From an uncultured Flavobacteriaceae bacterium (GTDB taxonomy: Bacteria > Bacteroidota > Bacteroidia > Flavobacteriales > Flavobacteriaceae), in the NCBI GenBank assembly GCA_947501845.1, contig CANMXP010000004.1, positions 216,755 through 280,754 on the forward strand: 64,000 bases of DNA. The letters are read 5' to 3'. Every line of letters starts with the position of its first letter. The first letter of the stretch is position 1. Shown piece by piece: positions 38,280-48,388 of this stretch. The position numbers were made by a program, and so were the translations under genes. The notes under the pieces were generated by a model. The model did no database searches, was not told the origin of the DNA, and saw nothing but the letters and a program-made list of their open reading frames with translations.

Positions 38280-40754
38280 ATGAAGAATATTAGTCAAGAA
38301 GAAAAAGATTTTATGAGTAGAGATGGTATTGTCTCTAACGAAAAAATTGTATTTGATTTAAGTGGAAATAATTGGCAAATGGAAGGCATTAGGCCTGATG
38401 AAGGTGTGAAGATAGGCTTTCATGAGCTAAATTTTGATATTACTGGAGATTCCTTTAATTGGATTTATGCAAAAATTCCTGGAGATGTTTATACAGACTT
38501 GTGGCGAGCTGGTCGATTAGAAGATCCTCACTTTGGAAGAAATAGCTTAAAGGCGAAATGGGTTCCAGAAAATGAATGGTGGTATAAACGCCAGTTTGAT
38601 GTCCCCAAAGAAATGTTCAATAAACGTATACAACTTGTATTTGATGGAGTAGATTTTGCATGTGATGTATGGTTGAATGGGGAATTTTTAGGAACTCATG
38701 AAGGGATGTTTTCAAAATTTAAGTTTGACGTATCAAAAACGATTCGTTTTGAGAATTTACGTTTTGGAACAAATGTATTGATGGTACGTTTGCACCCTGC
38801 ACCAAGACGCTACAGCCAAGTGGCAGGTCGTAAACCTGCTTGGCATGGTGACTATTGGGTGAGTTTACCTCCTACAGGCATATGGAAACCTGTATATTTA
38901 GAAGCTATGGGAACAGTTACTATTGAGGATACTTATGTGAAGCCGACAGTGCTTTCAGAAAACTCCGCAAAGCTAGATGTTGAAGTTGAGTTAGAAAATC
39001 ATAACGATTCATCTAAAGACGTACAATTAAAGGTAGAGGTGCAAGGAGAAAATTTCGAATCAAAAGTGTATGAAATTTCTACTGCGGTTTCAGTTTCTAA
39101 AGGAACAAATAATTTTACATTAAGTCTGGATGTAGATGATGCTAAACTTTGGTGGCCATGGGATTTAGGAAATCAAAACCTATACACGTGTAAAGTTACT
39201 GTCCTAGAAGGGGAAAATCACCATGATATAACCACAACTTCTTTTGGAATTAGGGAAATAAAAATGGTTCATAATCCAGGGTTCACTAAAGATCAAGTTG
39301 AGAACCCATGGACTGTTATGATAAACGGTAAGCGTCATTTTATGCGCTCAGGAACTTGGGGAGGACCGCCAGATATTTTTATGGGGCGTGCCCACCGAAG
39401 CAAATACAGAGAACTCATTCGTCTTGCCAAAGAAGCTAATTTTAATAATCTTAGAATTTTTGGATGGCATCCCGAAGAAATCCCATATTTCTATCAATTA
39501 TGTAATGAAGCGGGAATCACAGTTTGGCAAGATGTATTGCCATTAGCAAGTTTGTCTTTACCTAAGGATGAAGTATTTAAACAAGCTGTTTTTGCTGAAG
39601 CTATTGCCTCTGTTAAAGAACAACGTAACCATCCTTGTATTGTGTTATTGGAGGGGTCTGAAGAATTATTCATGACGGCCTCAGATCCGCAACACAATTT
39701 AAATTTTGTCAATGAGCTAGGAGAAGCCATAAAACCTTATACCTCATTGCATTACATTCCGTCTTCTCCATTAAGTGATGAGGTTGGATTAAATCTTGGG
39801 TTTAAACCTAATGAGAGTTATCATGCCAATGATCTCTTTTATGGCGAAGGTGAATTTGTAATGGAAGATTATTTTCCTAGTTTAGATTATGCTGTAATTC
39901 CAGAGCTAGCAATTTCTTCTTGTCCAAATGTGGAAAGTATCAGGAAGTTCATTCCTGAAAAAGAAATTTGGCCTCCTGGGCCAAGCTGGGGTCATCATTG
40001 GACAGATTTTGATGCTTTACGGACACTTAATTTTGAAGTACTGGGAGATCAATCTAGAGATAGTCTCGAAAAGTTTGTAGAAGCTACACAAATAGCACAA
40101 GGCGTGATTTTTCAATATGCCCTAGAACATTTTAGGACTAGAAAACCAAAAACAAGTGCTATTTGTATTTGTCATTACATCACATTTGCTCCAGATATGA
40201 AGTGGGGTATTGTAGATTATTATCAAGAAAAGAAATTATCTTTCGATCACGTGAAAAAGGCTTATCAACCTTTACTAATTGCTATGAAACACTATGATAG
40301 ACGTAGGTTGCCAGGGGAAAAATTTAGTGGTGAATTGTGGGTGGTTAATGATTATTATGAATCGTATAGCAACTGTAAAGCAACTATTAGATTCTTAAAT
40401 AACAATAAATCGGTTGTTAAGGAAGAAAGTTTTAATTTCTCTGAAATAGCTGGAGATAGTTCTGCGAAATTTGTTGATGTATCATGCAAGATATCTGGCC
40501 AATTAGGTGACAAATTTTATGTAGAGTTAGATCTTGTTGATGCTGAAGGAAACGTATTGTCTAACAACGATTATATGCTGTTGGTTGCAGATAAGGTAAA
40601 AGATAAGGCAGCATTAAGAGCTATAGGTCTTGAGGCTTTTAATATTAAGCAAAAATATGGATGGGCTAATTATTTTAGGTATTACCCAGCATTAGGAGCA
40701 GAAGAAGGTGTAAAAGAAGCTGATGAAGAAATGCCTACGGCAAGAGGGTTTTAA
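38280..40754 (+). CDS. GH2 family glycoside hydrolase (beta-mannosidase/galactosidase-like), no signal peptide
   Basis: An 824-residue GH2 protein. Residues ~25-215 form the sugar-binding domain (WWYKRQFDVPKE, FDGVDFACDVWLNGE), ~215-325 the immunoglobulin-like domain, ~340-640 the barrel. Catalytic candidates are Glu461 in LLEGSEELF (position of NGNNE in beta-mannosidases) and Glu542 in VIPELAISSCP (position of SEFGFQS). No signal peptide is seen, so it acts in the cytoplasm unless an upstream start was missed. It probably removes a terminal galactose or modified galactose from imported agaro- or porphyran-oligosaccharides. Specificity is uncertain. Confidence 0.8.
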   Translation: MKNISQEEKDFMSRDGIVSNEKIVFDLSGNNWQMEGIRPDEGVKIGFHELNFDITGDSFNWIYAKIPGDVYTDLWRAGRLEDPHFGRNSLKAKWVPENEWWYKRQFDVPKEMFNKRIQLVFDGVDFACDVWLNGEFLGTHEGMFSKFKFDVSKTIRFENLRFGTNVLMVRLHPAPRRYSQVAGRKPAWHGDYWVSLPPTGIWKPVYLEAMGTVTIEDTYVKPTVLSENSAKLDVEVELENHNDSSKDVQLKVEVQGENFESKVYEISTAVSVSKGTNNFTLSLDVDDAKLWWPWDLGNQNLYTCKVTVLEGENHHDITTTSFGIREIKMVHNPGFTKDQVENPWTVMINGKRHFMRSGTWGGPPDIFMGRAHRSKYRELIRLAKEANFNNLRIFGWHPEEIPYFYQLCNEAGITVWQDVLPLASLSLPKDEVFKQAVFAEAIASVKEQRNHPCIVLLEGSEELFMTASDPQHNLNFVNELGEAIKPYTSLHYIPSSPLSDEVGLNLGFKPNESYHANDLFYGEGEFVMEDYFPSLDYAVIPELAISSCPNVESIRKFIPEKEIWPPGPSWGHHWTDFDALRTLNFEVLGDQSRDSLEKFVEATQIAQGVIFQYALEHFRTRKPKTSAICICHYITFAPDMKWGIVDYYQEKKLSFDHVKKAYQPLLIAMKHYDRRRLPGEKFSGELWVVNDYYESYSNCKATIRFLNNNKSVVKEESFNFSEIAGDSSAKFVDVSCKISGQLGDKFYVELDLVDAEGNVLSNNDYMLLVADKVKDKAALRAIGLEAFNIKQKYGWANYFRYYPALGAEEGVKEADEEMPTARGF

Positions 40755-40776
40755 TAATTTAATTACTTAATAAATT

Positions 40777-40915
40777 AAAGAGGTCTAAAAAGTCTTTATT
40801 ATTTTATTTGTCAGGTTGAGCCTGTCGAAACTGATATTGAATATCTGTTAGTTAAAAACATTTCGACAAGCTCACTCAATGTGACTATAGACTACTTTTT
40901 AGACCTCTCTTTTTT
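40777..40915. terminator. Large nested inverted repeat between convergent GH2 and GH16 genes
   Basis: Outer arms AGAGGTCTAAAAAGTCT (40779-40795) and its near complement ending AGACCTCTCTTTTTT (to 40915) enclose inner arms with GAGCCTGTCGAAA (40818-40830) and TTTCGACAAGCTCA (40861-40874). The outer stem followed by T-runs on both strands can end transcription from both sides. The inner TTTCGACA-GCTCA palindrome is of a REP-like type frequent in flavobacterial intergenic regions. Confidence 0.8.
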
Positions 40916-40932
40916 AGGCACAATACCTGCCT

Positions 40933-41904
40933 TTATCTATCAACTGGTTTAAAAACTCTTATCCAATCTAATTTAAAAGTATTATTGCTTAAATTTTCAA
41001 GTTCTTCATCTGTAGGAGATAGTCCATCATTAGCACGCCAAGTCTGATCTTCCACACTAACAAGTATATCCATTTCTTTGCTTAAACCTGTGCCATCTGT
41101 ATAATCAAGTGGGTCAATTTCGGCGACACCAGATCTTGTTCTTACAAGCTTTCCATCAACATAATATTCTAAATTCCATGGATCTTTCCAGTATACCCCA
41201 AAGCGATGGAAATTTTCTCTCCAAATGGTTGTGCCATCAGTGTAAAAACTACCTTCATCGCTTGGTTGCCAATCTTGAAAAGGGTCTCTAATAAATACAT
41301 GGTGGCTTAAATGTACACGATCGGAAGCAAACCATGCATTTTTCCATATGTCGCTACCATAAGCTTCTACAATATCGATTTCTTGTGTGTCATCTGGACT
41401 AAGTAGCCAAAAACCATTGGCTAATTTTGAATTCATTATTTTCACACTAGCTTCAATATAAACTGGATATACAACCCTTTTTAGGGAACTAATAACGCCT
41501 GCATTGGTAATTGTAGTACCGGTTGGTCTGCTGGCAATAAGCTGTAATTGATTATCTACAACTGAAGAATGGTCTCTTCTCCAAACTGTTGGCTCTGGGC
41601 CAGTCCATGAATTATGATACCAGTCATCCCATTTAGTTAAAAATGTGACTCCTTTATCACCTGCAGGTGCTTCGTATTCGAAGTTGTCTGAAACATCACT
41701 TTGGAACTCCCATTCTTGGCCACTTTCTAGAGTTGCGGGTACAGGAATGGTTATCCATGTCTCCTGTACAGGTTCTTCTTCCTCCTCTTCTTCAACTGGG
41801 GGTTGGTTTTGATTTGTGTCTTCAAGCTCAACAATGCTGGGAGATCTTGAACAGCTAACCATAATTAATGTAAAAAAAAGTAATGCAATATTAAATGTTT
41901 TCAT
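40933..41904 (-). CDS. GH16 family beta-agarase/porphyranase (lipoprotein)
   Basis: A 323-residue lipoprotein with lipobox ending LIMVSC (Cys18). A glutamate-rich linker (residues ~38-46) leads to a GH16 beta-jelly-roll. The catalytic motif EIDIVE gives Glu175 (nucleophile), Asp177 and Glu180 (acid/base). WRRDHSSV and NGFWLLSPDD resemble the agarase branch of GH16, which I prefer over porphyranase or carrageenase. It would be an endo-acting enzyme at the cell surface. It is convergent with the GH86-GH2 operon and separately transcribed. Confidence 0.85.
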   Translation of the reverse strand: MKTFNIALLFFTLIMVSCSRSPSIVELEDTNQNQPPVEEEEEEEPVQETWITIPVPATLESGQEWEFQSDVSDNFEYEAPAGDKGVTFLTKWDDWYHNSWTGPEPTVWRRDHSSVVDNQLQLIASRPTGTTITNAGVISSLKRVVYPVYIEASVKIMNSKLANGFWLLSPDDTQEIDIVEAYGSDIWKNAWFASDRVHLSHHVFIRDPFQDWQPSDEGSFYTDGTTIWRENFHRFGVYWKDPWNLEYYVDGKLVRTRSGVAEIDPLDYTDGTGLSKEMDILVSVEDQTWRANDGLSPTDEELENLSNNTFKLDWIRVFKPVDR

Positions 41905-42180
41905 AGTATTTATTTTTGTGGAATAAAATTAGTCAAAATTGCAAAGTGTGCATGGATAACAAACTAGACAATAACTCAACATATTATAACAATTATTCTA
42001 ATTTAAAACACATATGGTTTTTATATACTTGTATAAAAGAAAAAGTCTTTTTTAACTCCAATATCCTTTTGTAGGCTATAATAGGCATATTTAGGTCATA
42101 AAGCTTGATACTTATGAATATGCCCAACAATTAATATGCCAAATGCTCTACAGGGTTTTAAAATAAACTATTAGGTATTT

Positions 42181-43626
42181 TTACTCGTAGTTCATGTAGA
42201 TGGTTCGTTTCTGCAAGTAATGTTCGATGCCGTAGATGCCATCTTCGCCAGCAATACCACTTCGTTTATGTCCTGAGTGATAGCCTTGAATATAGCCTAC
42301 AATTTCCTTATTAATGAAAATGGTGCCGATTTGGAATTCATGTATAGAACGCATAATCAGTTTATGATTTTGGGTGTATAAATATGCCGATAAACTATCA
42401 TCTCTTTTGTTTAATAATTCTTTTGCCTCATCATATCCATTAATTTTAACGATTGGTAAAACAGGGCCAAACATTTCTTCTTGGATGGATGCTTGATCTG
42501 GCTTTACATTAGTCAGAATAGTAGGTTCATACCAATTTCCCTTTTCAAATGAGGAACCATCTGGTCGTTTTCCTCCCATAACCAATTCCGCACCCTGTGC
42601 AACATTTTCTTTTACAATACCATCGATACGTTCCAAACCTTTAGAACTTAAATTGGGCCCCATATCTACATCTGTCATAGGGTCTCCAACTCTAATTTTT
42701 TCTACTCTCTTAGTTAGTTTTTCAGTGAACTCATCAGCTATCTTTTCATCTACAAATACCATTTCGTTACAAATGCATACTTGTCCGCAGTTTGCATAGC
42801 GTGAAATCGCGGCAGCTTCTACGGCCTTATCAATTTCTGCGTCATCGAGTACAATAAAAGGCGCTTTGCCCCCTAATTCTAATACCAAACCAGCTACATT
42901 ATCTGAAGCTCCTTTGTAGATAGCTTGCCCTGCCCGCGTGCTTCCTGTCATGGAAACCAATCTTGTAAGTGGGTTTGAGACTAGATGAGCTCCAACATCA
43001 TGTCCGTAGCCAACAACCATACTTATTACCCCTTTTGGTAGTCCGACCTCTTCAATAATCTTACAAAATTCAGAAGCAGTAACTGGTGTTAGTTCAGATG
43101 GTTTAATAACCATAGTGTTACCAGTAATTAATGCTGGGCCTATTTTACGTCCAATTAAAGCTAATGGATAATTAAAGGCCATTAAGCCAACGGTTACCCC
43201 ATAAGGAACTTTGTGAATAGACAATTGTTCATTTGTTAAATCTGAAGGAAAGATGGCTCCCTGAATGCGTCGGCCAGCTTCGGCTGAATATGAGATATAC
43301 CTTATAGTATCATCTACTTCGTAGCGAGCTTCAACCAAGGTTTTGCCTTGTTCCATGACCAATAATTTGGCAAAATGCTCTTTGCGTTCTTTTAGTTTTT
43401 CACAAATGGCATATAAATAGTTTGCTCGTTGGTGTGCTGGCAACATTTGCCATGCAAATTGAGCTTTTTCTGCCGATTCTAATGCATGTTGTACCTCATT
43501 TAAACTACTGCAATAAATTTCGGCAAATATCTCTCCATTTGCTGGGTTTTCTACTTCTATTTTTTCTCCTGATGATTTTTTTATCCACTCGCCATTAATG
43601 TAGCAATTATATACTTCTGGTTTCAC
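42181..43626 (-). CDS. Aldehyde dehydrogenase, lactaldehyde dehydrogenase (AldA)-like
   Basis: A 481-residue NAD(P)-dependent aldehyde dehydrogenase. Glu in LELGGKAP and Cys in [10 protein letters not shown] are the catalytic pair. The C-terminal [19 protein letters not shown] matches the AldA subgroup, as does the gene at 49220; the two are clear paralogues. It lies 9 bp after an enoyl-CoA hydratase-like gene. Substrates may include lactaldehyde or anhydrogalactose; the sequence does not decide. The 276-bp gap to the GH16 gene contains nothing I can support. Confidence 0.85.
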   Translation of the reverse strand: MKPEVYNCYINGEWIKKSSGEKIEVENPANGEIFAEIYCSSLNEVQHALESAEKAQFAWQMLPAHQRANYLYAICEKLKERKEHFAKLLVMEQGKTLVEARYEVDDTIRYISYSAEAGRRIQGAIFPSDLTNEQLSIHKVPYGVTVGLMAFNYPLALIGRKIGPALITGNTMVIKPSELTPVTASEFCKIIEEVGLPKGVISMVVGYGHDVGAHLVSNPLTRLVSMTGSTRAGQAIYKGASDNVAGLVLELGGKAPFIVLDDAEIDKAVEAAAISRYANCGQVCICNEMVFVDEKIADEFTEKLTKRVEKIRVGDPMTDVDMGPNLSSKGLERIDGIVKENVAQGAELVMGGKRPDGSSFEKGNWYEPTILTNVKPDQASIQEEMFGPVLPIVKINGYDEAKELLNKRDDSLSAYLYTQNHKLIMRSIHEFQIGTIFINKEIVGYIQGYHSGHKRSGIAGEDGIYGIEHYLQKRTIYMNYE

Positions 43627-43635
43627 GTTATATTT

Positions 43636-44409
43636 TTATTTAAAATTAGGACTTCTTCTTTCAATAAAGGCTTTCAACCCTTCTTTAGCATCTTCTGTAT
43701 CGTATAATGAGTCGGCTAATTTAGTTTCTAATAGCAAACCTTCTTCCAAAGATAATTCAATTCCTTGATTAACGGCTTGTTTTATTGCTTGCATGGCCGA
43801 TGCAGATCCTAAAGCTAAATTTTCTAAATAAGCAGTGCTTAGTGCTTCAAATTCTGATTCTGGATAGAATTGATTTACCAACCCTATATCAAAGGCTTGA
43901 TCTGGTGTAATAGAATTTCCTTTTAATAAGAGTTCTAAAGCCCTGCTTAAATTTATAAGTCTTATGAGTCGTTGAGTGCCTCCATTGCCAGGCATTAAAC
44001 CAAGATTTATTTCAGACATTCCAATTTGATAGTCTGCATCACTTGCCAAACGAATGTCACAAGCTAAAGCGAGTTCAAGCCCACCTCCTAAAGTATGGCC
44101 ATTTATTAAGGCTACAGTTATTTTAGGAATTTCGTGAAGTTTCTTTGCTACTAAATTGGCATATGTTACCATTTCTTTATTCTCTGCAACTGTATTTTTT
44201 TGAAATACTTTTATATCAGCACCAGCACAGAAAAACCTCGGTAAAGTACTTTTTAAAGCAATAATTTTTACTTCATCATTAAGTGTAGCTTCTTCTATTT
44301 TTTCAGCTAATAGCTTCATAAAAAGAATATCATACCCATTCGCTTTTGGTTTATTAATAAGGATATAACCTATTCTTTTCTTTATTTCTAGGCGGATTAC
44401 TTGCGACAT
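43636..44409 (-). CDS. Enoyl-CoA hydratase/isomerase family protein
   Basis: A 257-residue crotonase-fold protein. The oxyanion-hole segments are CAGADIKVF (residues ~61-69) and NGHTLGGGLELALACDIRLA (~104-123), and MSEINLGLMPGNGGTQRL carries the catalytic Glu region (Glu in the SEINLGL loop). Length is normal. It is paired with an aldehyde dehydrogenase, an arrangement seen in small acyl- or aldehyde-degrading operons. No direct link to algal sugar catabolism is visible. Confidence 0.88.
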   Translation of the reverse strand: MSQVIRLEIKKRIGYILINKPKANGYDILFMKLLAEKIEEATLNDEVKIIALKSTLPRFFCAGADIKVFQKNTVAENKEMVTYANLVAKKLHEIPKITVALINGHTLGGGLELALACDIRLASDADYQIGMSEINLGLMPGNGGTQRLIRLINLSRALELLLKGNSITPDQAFDIGLVNQFYPESEFEALSTAYLENLALGSASAMQAIKQAVNQGIELSLEEGLLLETKLADSLYDTEDAKEGLKAFIERRSPNFK

Positions 44410-45191
44410 AATAGCATGTTAATTGGTTAGTTTTTAAGCTCAGTTTTATCTATAATATTCATTTTGTTTGGTCATTAATTTTAGGTATTATTTCAATTCC
44501 TACCGTCAAACTAAAATTGTTTGAATTATTTTTTAAATCTAATAAAAACATATTGTTCTTGATTATTCTTAAGTAAATCTTTTTTTGAATTGGAATTTTT
44601 TTAACAAGAAGTGAAAATTAGAATAAAAATGATTAATTTTAGTTGGTTACTTTGATTTAATTAAAGTTTTTATAAAAAAATAACTTTGATAATAAAGTAA
44701 CAAATTAAATATGTTAAAGAGCTATTTTTTTACTTGATAAAAACTATACACATAGATTGTTATTGCTAACCGTCGTCTTGATTTATTATTGATTACAGGT
44801 GCTGATATAACATTTGTTATTAAAACTGGCCTAATAGTTTTACTTGCAATGATGTGTTTATTGTTTAGTTTTTGAAGTCTATTTCTTACTATTTGATTTT
44901 CGTGCCAGCATGCTAAATATTAAAATTGGAATTTAATTGGATTTAATATTGATGAAATTTTCTCATGGTTTGCTATATGTATGTTGTGTTTATATTGTTT
45001 TCTCGTTATTTCAATGTGTCGTTTGTTAATAAATTGAACAATTTTCGACAGATTAATTAAGAATTTTAATAGTGTGCGCAAAAATAAAATGTATGATTTT
45101 GTACCCATATATATAAATAATGTTTTTATTTTTACATTTCACGTTTCAACCAAACAAATCAATGAATTTTACCTATAAAAATCACACGTAT
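44410..45191. other. Gene-free AT-rich intergenic region
   Basis: About 780 bp between divergent genes, the enoyl-CoA hydratase (minus) and the TPR-LuxR regulator (plus). Very AT-rich with several short stop-riddled frames. I see no RNA gene, hairpin with U-run or consensus promoter that I would defend. Confidence 0.5.
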
Positions 45192-46835
45192 ATGTTTAAT
45201 TTTTTAACCAAAAAAAATTTTCATTCGTGGTTTTTGTTAATCATTTTATGTTCTAATTTTTGTTTCTCCCAAGAAAACAGTAAAAATTCATTTAAAATTA
45301 TAGCAGATAGTGCTTTTAAAAAGGCAGATGAAATAAAGCATCAGGAGCCTAAAAGTGCTATTGATTTATTGCAAACTAGTATAGATAATTATACTAAAGC
45401 CAATGATACAATAAATACAATAAGAGCAATTCTTAAAAAGGCTTATGTTTTTGAGACAAATGCTGAATATCCTAAATCGTATGATTTGTTATGGAAAGCA
45501 TTGTTATTATGCGACCAGTTAGATGATGATGGCCTGCTATCTGTTGTTTATCATAGGTTAGGCAGGATTTATAGCTATTACAAAAGAAAGGATCAATCTA
45601 TAGAATATTTAATCAAGGCTTTGTCTATCCAAAAGAAGATCGAAGAAGGAGGCAGTATTACTAAAGCCGATTTGGTGCCCTATTATTATTCTATAGCTTC
45701 AACTTATAGGGAGTTAAGCATTCCGGAATTAGCTCAAAAATACTTAGATACCTGCTTTTTGTATTATGCAGAATCAAAGGTGGTTGTTCCAACGCCTTAT
45801 TTAGAATTTGAAAAATCGAATTTATTACATAAAAAAGGCAAAGGAAAAGAAGCGTTAAAAACTATGGAAGAAATTTATCCATGGTTTAAGGAAAATGAGC
45901 CTTCTTACTTAGTACATTTTTACAAGAGCTGGGGGGATATTTATTTGGAGCTCCCCGATTTAACGAAAAGTGAGGCTTATTACAAAAAGGCATTAACAAT
46001 ATCAAAAGAGTTTAAAAGTCACATAGACTTCACGCCTTTAATCTATGAGAAATTAACAGAGCTGTATTTAAAGAGAAATAATTATCAAAAAGCCTATGCT
46101 AATATAAAGATTGCTAAAGATTTAGATGCCGAGTTCTTTGATAGTAGAAGTTTAGGTAACCAGCCCTTATTAGAAATTAAGGATGAGTATAGAATTGCAA
46201 AAGAAGAGCAAGAAAAACGTTTGCAAGAGCAATATTTAAAACAACTTGAGCAAGAAGATAAGATTAATAAACTTCAAAGGGTTATTCTTTCCGGGTCTAT
46301 TATTTTCCTTCTTTTATTTGGCTTTTTATTTTTTAAACACCTGCGAGCAAGGCATAAAGCAGAAAAGGAATTGATTAACAAAACAAAAGAAATCGAAATT
46401 CAAAAAGCCAGAGAGCTATTAACATTAAAGAATAAAGAGCTAGCTGCATCTGCTTTGCAAATGATTGAGAAAGATGAGTTTTTAAAGGATTTAAAATCAA
46501 AAATTCGGGTTGGTGCAGATAAATTAAAGATTCCTGAATTAAACAAGATTCTGCGCTCTATTTCTGTTAATAATAATAAAAATTGGGATGAATTTAAACT
46601 TAGGTTTATAGAAGTGAACAAAGAATTTTATGATAAAATCTTTGAAAAATATCCTAATTTAAGTCAAGGAGATCAAAAAGTTTGTGCTTTAATAAAACTA
46701 AACTTCTCTAGTAAAGAAATGGCTAGGTTACTTGGTATTTCAGTTGAGTCAGTTCACACTTCTAGGCATAGAATTAGAAAAAAAATGGAATTACCTAGAA
46801 ATATAAATTTAGAAGATTATATCAGTTCATTATAA
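45192..46835 (+). CDS. TPR-repeat transmembrane regulator with LuxR-type DNA-binding domain
   Basis: A membrane-bound regulator of 547 residues from the ATG at 45192 (MFNFLTKKNFHSW), chosen because it starts a clean signal peptide ending at CFSQ. In-frame ATGs at 45120 and 45162 are alternatives. Periplasmic TPR repeats span about residues 40-340 (RLGRIYSYYKRKDQSIEYL, GDIYLELPDLTKSEAYYKKA). One helix (VILSGSIIFLLLFGFLFF) crosses the membrane, a coiled coil follows, and a C-terminal helix-turn-helix (SSKEMARLLGISVESVHTS) is cytoplasmic. This design is frequent near Bacteroidota polysaccharide loci. It faces the anhydrogalactose operon and may control it. Confidence 0.82.
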   Translation: MFNFLTKKNFHSWFLLIILCSNFCFSQENSKNSFKIIADSAFKKADEIKHQEPKSAIDLLQTSIDNYTKANDTINTIRAILKKAYVFETNAEYPKSYDLLWKALLLCDQLDDDGLLSVVYHRLGRIYSYYKRKDQSIEYLIKALSIQKKIEEGGSITKADLVPYYYSIASTYRELSIPELAQKYLDTCFLYYAESKVVVPTPYLEFEKSNLLHKKGKGKEALKTMEEIYPWFKENEPSYLVHFYKSWGDIYLELPDLTKSEAYYKKALTISKEFKSHIDFTPLIYEKLTELYLKRNNYQKAYANIKIAKDLDAEFFDSRSLGNQPLLEIKDEYRIAKEEQEKRLQEQYLKQLEQEDKINKLQRVILSGSIIFLLLFGFLFFKHLRARHKAEKELINKTKEIEIQKARELLTLKNKELAASALQMIEKDEFLKDLKSKIRVGADKLKIPELNKILRSISVNNNKNWDEFKLRFIEVNKEFYDKIFEKYPNLSQGDQKVCALIKLNFSSKEMARLLGISVESVHTSRHRIRKKMELPRNINLEDYISSL

Positions 46836-47346
46836 ATAAATATAATCCCGTTACTTCTCCCAAATAAAATAAAACTTATAATATTTATCGTTTAAGATAA
46901 TTCTAGTTTAGCTTATTTGCATATTTAGGCATATCCCAATGACTAGAAGGGGGTATTTAGGGTTCTAATGTGGGGTAAAATCTGATTTAGATAAGGTAAT
47001 TATAGTTCTTTTGTTATATTTATTAATACTTCCAAAAATTCTTTTGTAATTTGCGTTGTAGGTAGAAAATTCGTGATAAATATTTAGTTGTTTGAGCAAT
47101 TTAATATGCATAATAATTTAAATTACTTATGCTCAATGGAGTAATTTAGTTTTTGTTAGATTGATTTAACTCGTTGTTAAGTTTTAGTCTAGTCTATACG
47201 TCCCTAATTTACTTTAGTTTTGTTCTAATTTAGCTATATGTTAAAAAAGTTATACTTTTTTAGCTAAAAATTGCCTCTTTTTTATATGAAAATATAGTAA
47301 TTGTCTTTTTAAATTAAATATCATAAATAATTAAATATTATAATAA
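46836..47346. other. Gene-free region upstream of the anhydrogalactose operon
   Basis: A 511-bp AT-rich stretch. It contains the near-palindrome AAAAAAGTTATACTTTTTT at 47244-47262 and several TTTAG-rich segments near 47160-47230, which are candidates for regulator binding. I see no gene and no confident -7/-33 pair. Confidence 0.4.
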
Positions 47347-48363
47347 ATGTTAGCAACCCAATACGAAGGAAATCAAACCTTCACTGTATTTGAAAAAGAA
47401 ATCGAAGCACCAGCTGCTGGAGAAGTAAGAATAAAAGTGGCATACGTAGGTGTATGTGGCACAGATGTTCATATTTATCATGGAATGATGGACAAACGCG
47501 TAAACATTCCAGAAACTATTGGTCATGAAATGTCTGGTGTCATTGATGCTTTAGGAGAAGGTGTAACTGGTTACGAAGTGGGTGATAAAGTAGTGGTTCG
47601 CCCTTTAGATGATAGATTGGCTCAACCTTCGGATAAAGGTTTTAACCATGTCTGTGAAAAATTAAAATTTATTGGTATTGACAGCCCAGGAGCAATGCAA
47701 GAATATTGGAATGTTCCAGCGTTTACCCTACATAAATTAAAAGCTGAAACAGATTTGAAATTAGCTGCTTTAATAGAGCCGTTATCTGTAGCGACTCACG
47801 ATGTAAGATTGAGTGGATTAAAAGCTGGAGAGACTGCTGTTATTTTAGGTGGTGGTCCTATTGGATTGTTAGTAGCTATGGTTGCTAAAGAAACAGGAGC
47901 AAATGTTATAGTTTCTGAGGTGAACGAAACAAGAATAGCTAAAGCCAAGGAACTCGGTTTAGACGCTGTTAATCCAATGCAGGTTAACTTAGTTGATTAT
48001 GTACGAGACAAAACAGAAAACAAATTAGCAGATGTTGTTTTTGAAGTAGCAGGCGTACAACCAGCACTAGATATAATGACTGAAATAGCAGGCATTAGAG
48101 GAAGAATCGTTATGGTAGCTATACATGGAGAAAAAAAACCAGTTGATTTATTTAAATTCTTTTGGAAAGAGTTGAAATTAATTGGTGCTCGTGTTTATGA
48201 AAAAGAAGATTACGAAAAATCTATTGCATTAATAACTGCCAATGAAATACCTTTTGAAAAAATGATTACTGATGTTCAACCATTAAGTAATATTCAACAA
48301 GTATTTGGAAATATTGACAGTAACCCTGATGGGATGAAAGTATTAATGGATTGCCAACAATAA
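47347..48363 (+). CDS. Zinc-type alcohol dehydrogenase, candidate 2,5-diketo-3-deoxygluconate-forming/reducing enzyme
   Basis: A 338-residue medium-chain dehydrogenase. The catalytic zinc ligands are visible as Cys37 in VCGTD and His-Glu in IGHEMSG. The Rossmann motif is GGGPIGLL. The usual four-cysteine structural zinc loop is absent: the region after VVVRPLDD holds a single cysteine (HVCEK). In the anhydrogalactose route, 2-keto-3-deoxy-L-galactonate is oxidised at C5 and re-reduced to KDG, using an SDR and a second dehydrogenase. This gene, first in the operon, fits one of these steps. Which one is inference. Confidence 0.8.
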   Translation: MLATQYEGNQTFTVFEKEIEAPAAGEVRIKVAYVGVCGTDVHIYHGMMDKRVNIPETIGHEMSGVIDALGEGVTGYEVGDKVVVRPLDDRLAQPSDKGFNHVCEKLKFIGIDSPGAMQEYWNVPAFTLHKLKAETDLKLAALIEPLSVATHDVRLSGLKAGETAVILGGGPIGLLVAMVAKETGANVIVSEVNETRIAKAKELGLDAVNPMQVNLVDYVRDKTENKLADVVFEVAGVQPALDIMTEIAGIRGRIVMVAIHGEKKPVDLFKFFWKELKLIGARVYEKEDYEKSIALITANEIPFEKMITDVQPLSNIQQVFGNIDSNPDGMKVLMDCQQ

Positions 48364-48388
48364 ACTAAAAATCATAAAGATCATAAAA

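Noticed and set aside
47244..47262. AAAAAAGTTATACTTTTTT as an intrinsic terminator
   Set aside because: The stem is almost only A-T pairs and lies just upstream of an operon start; an operator or chance is more likely.
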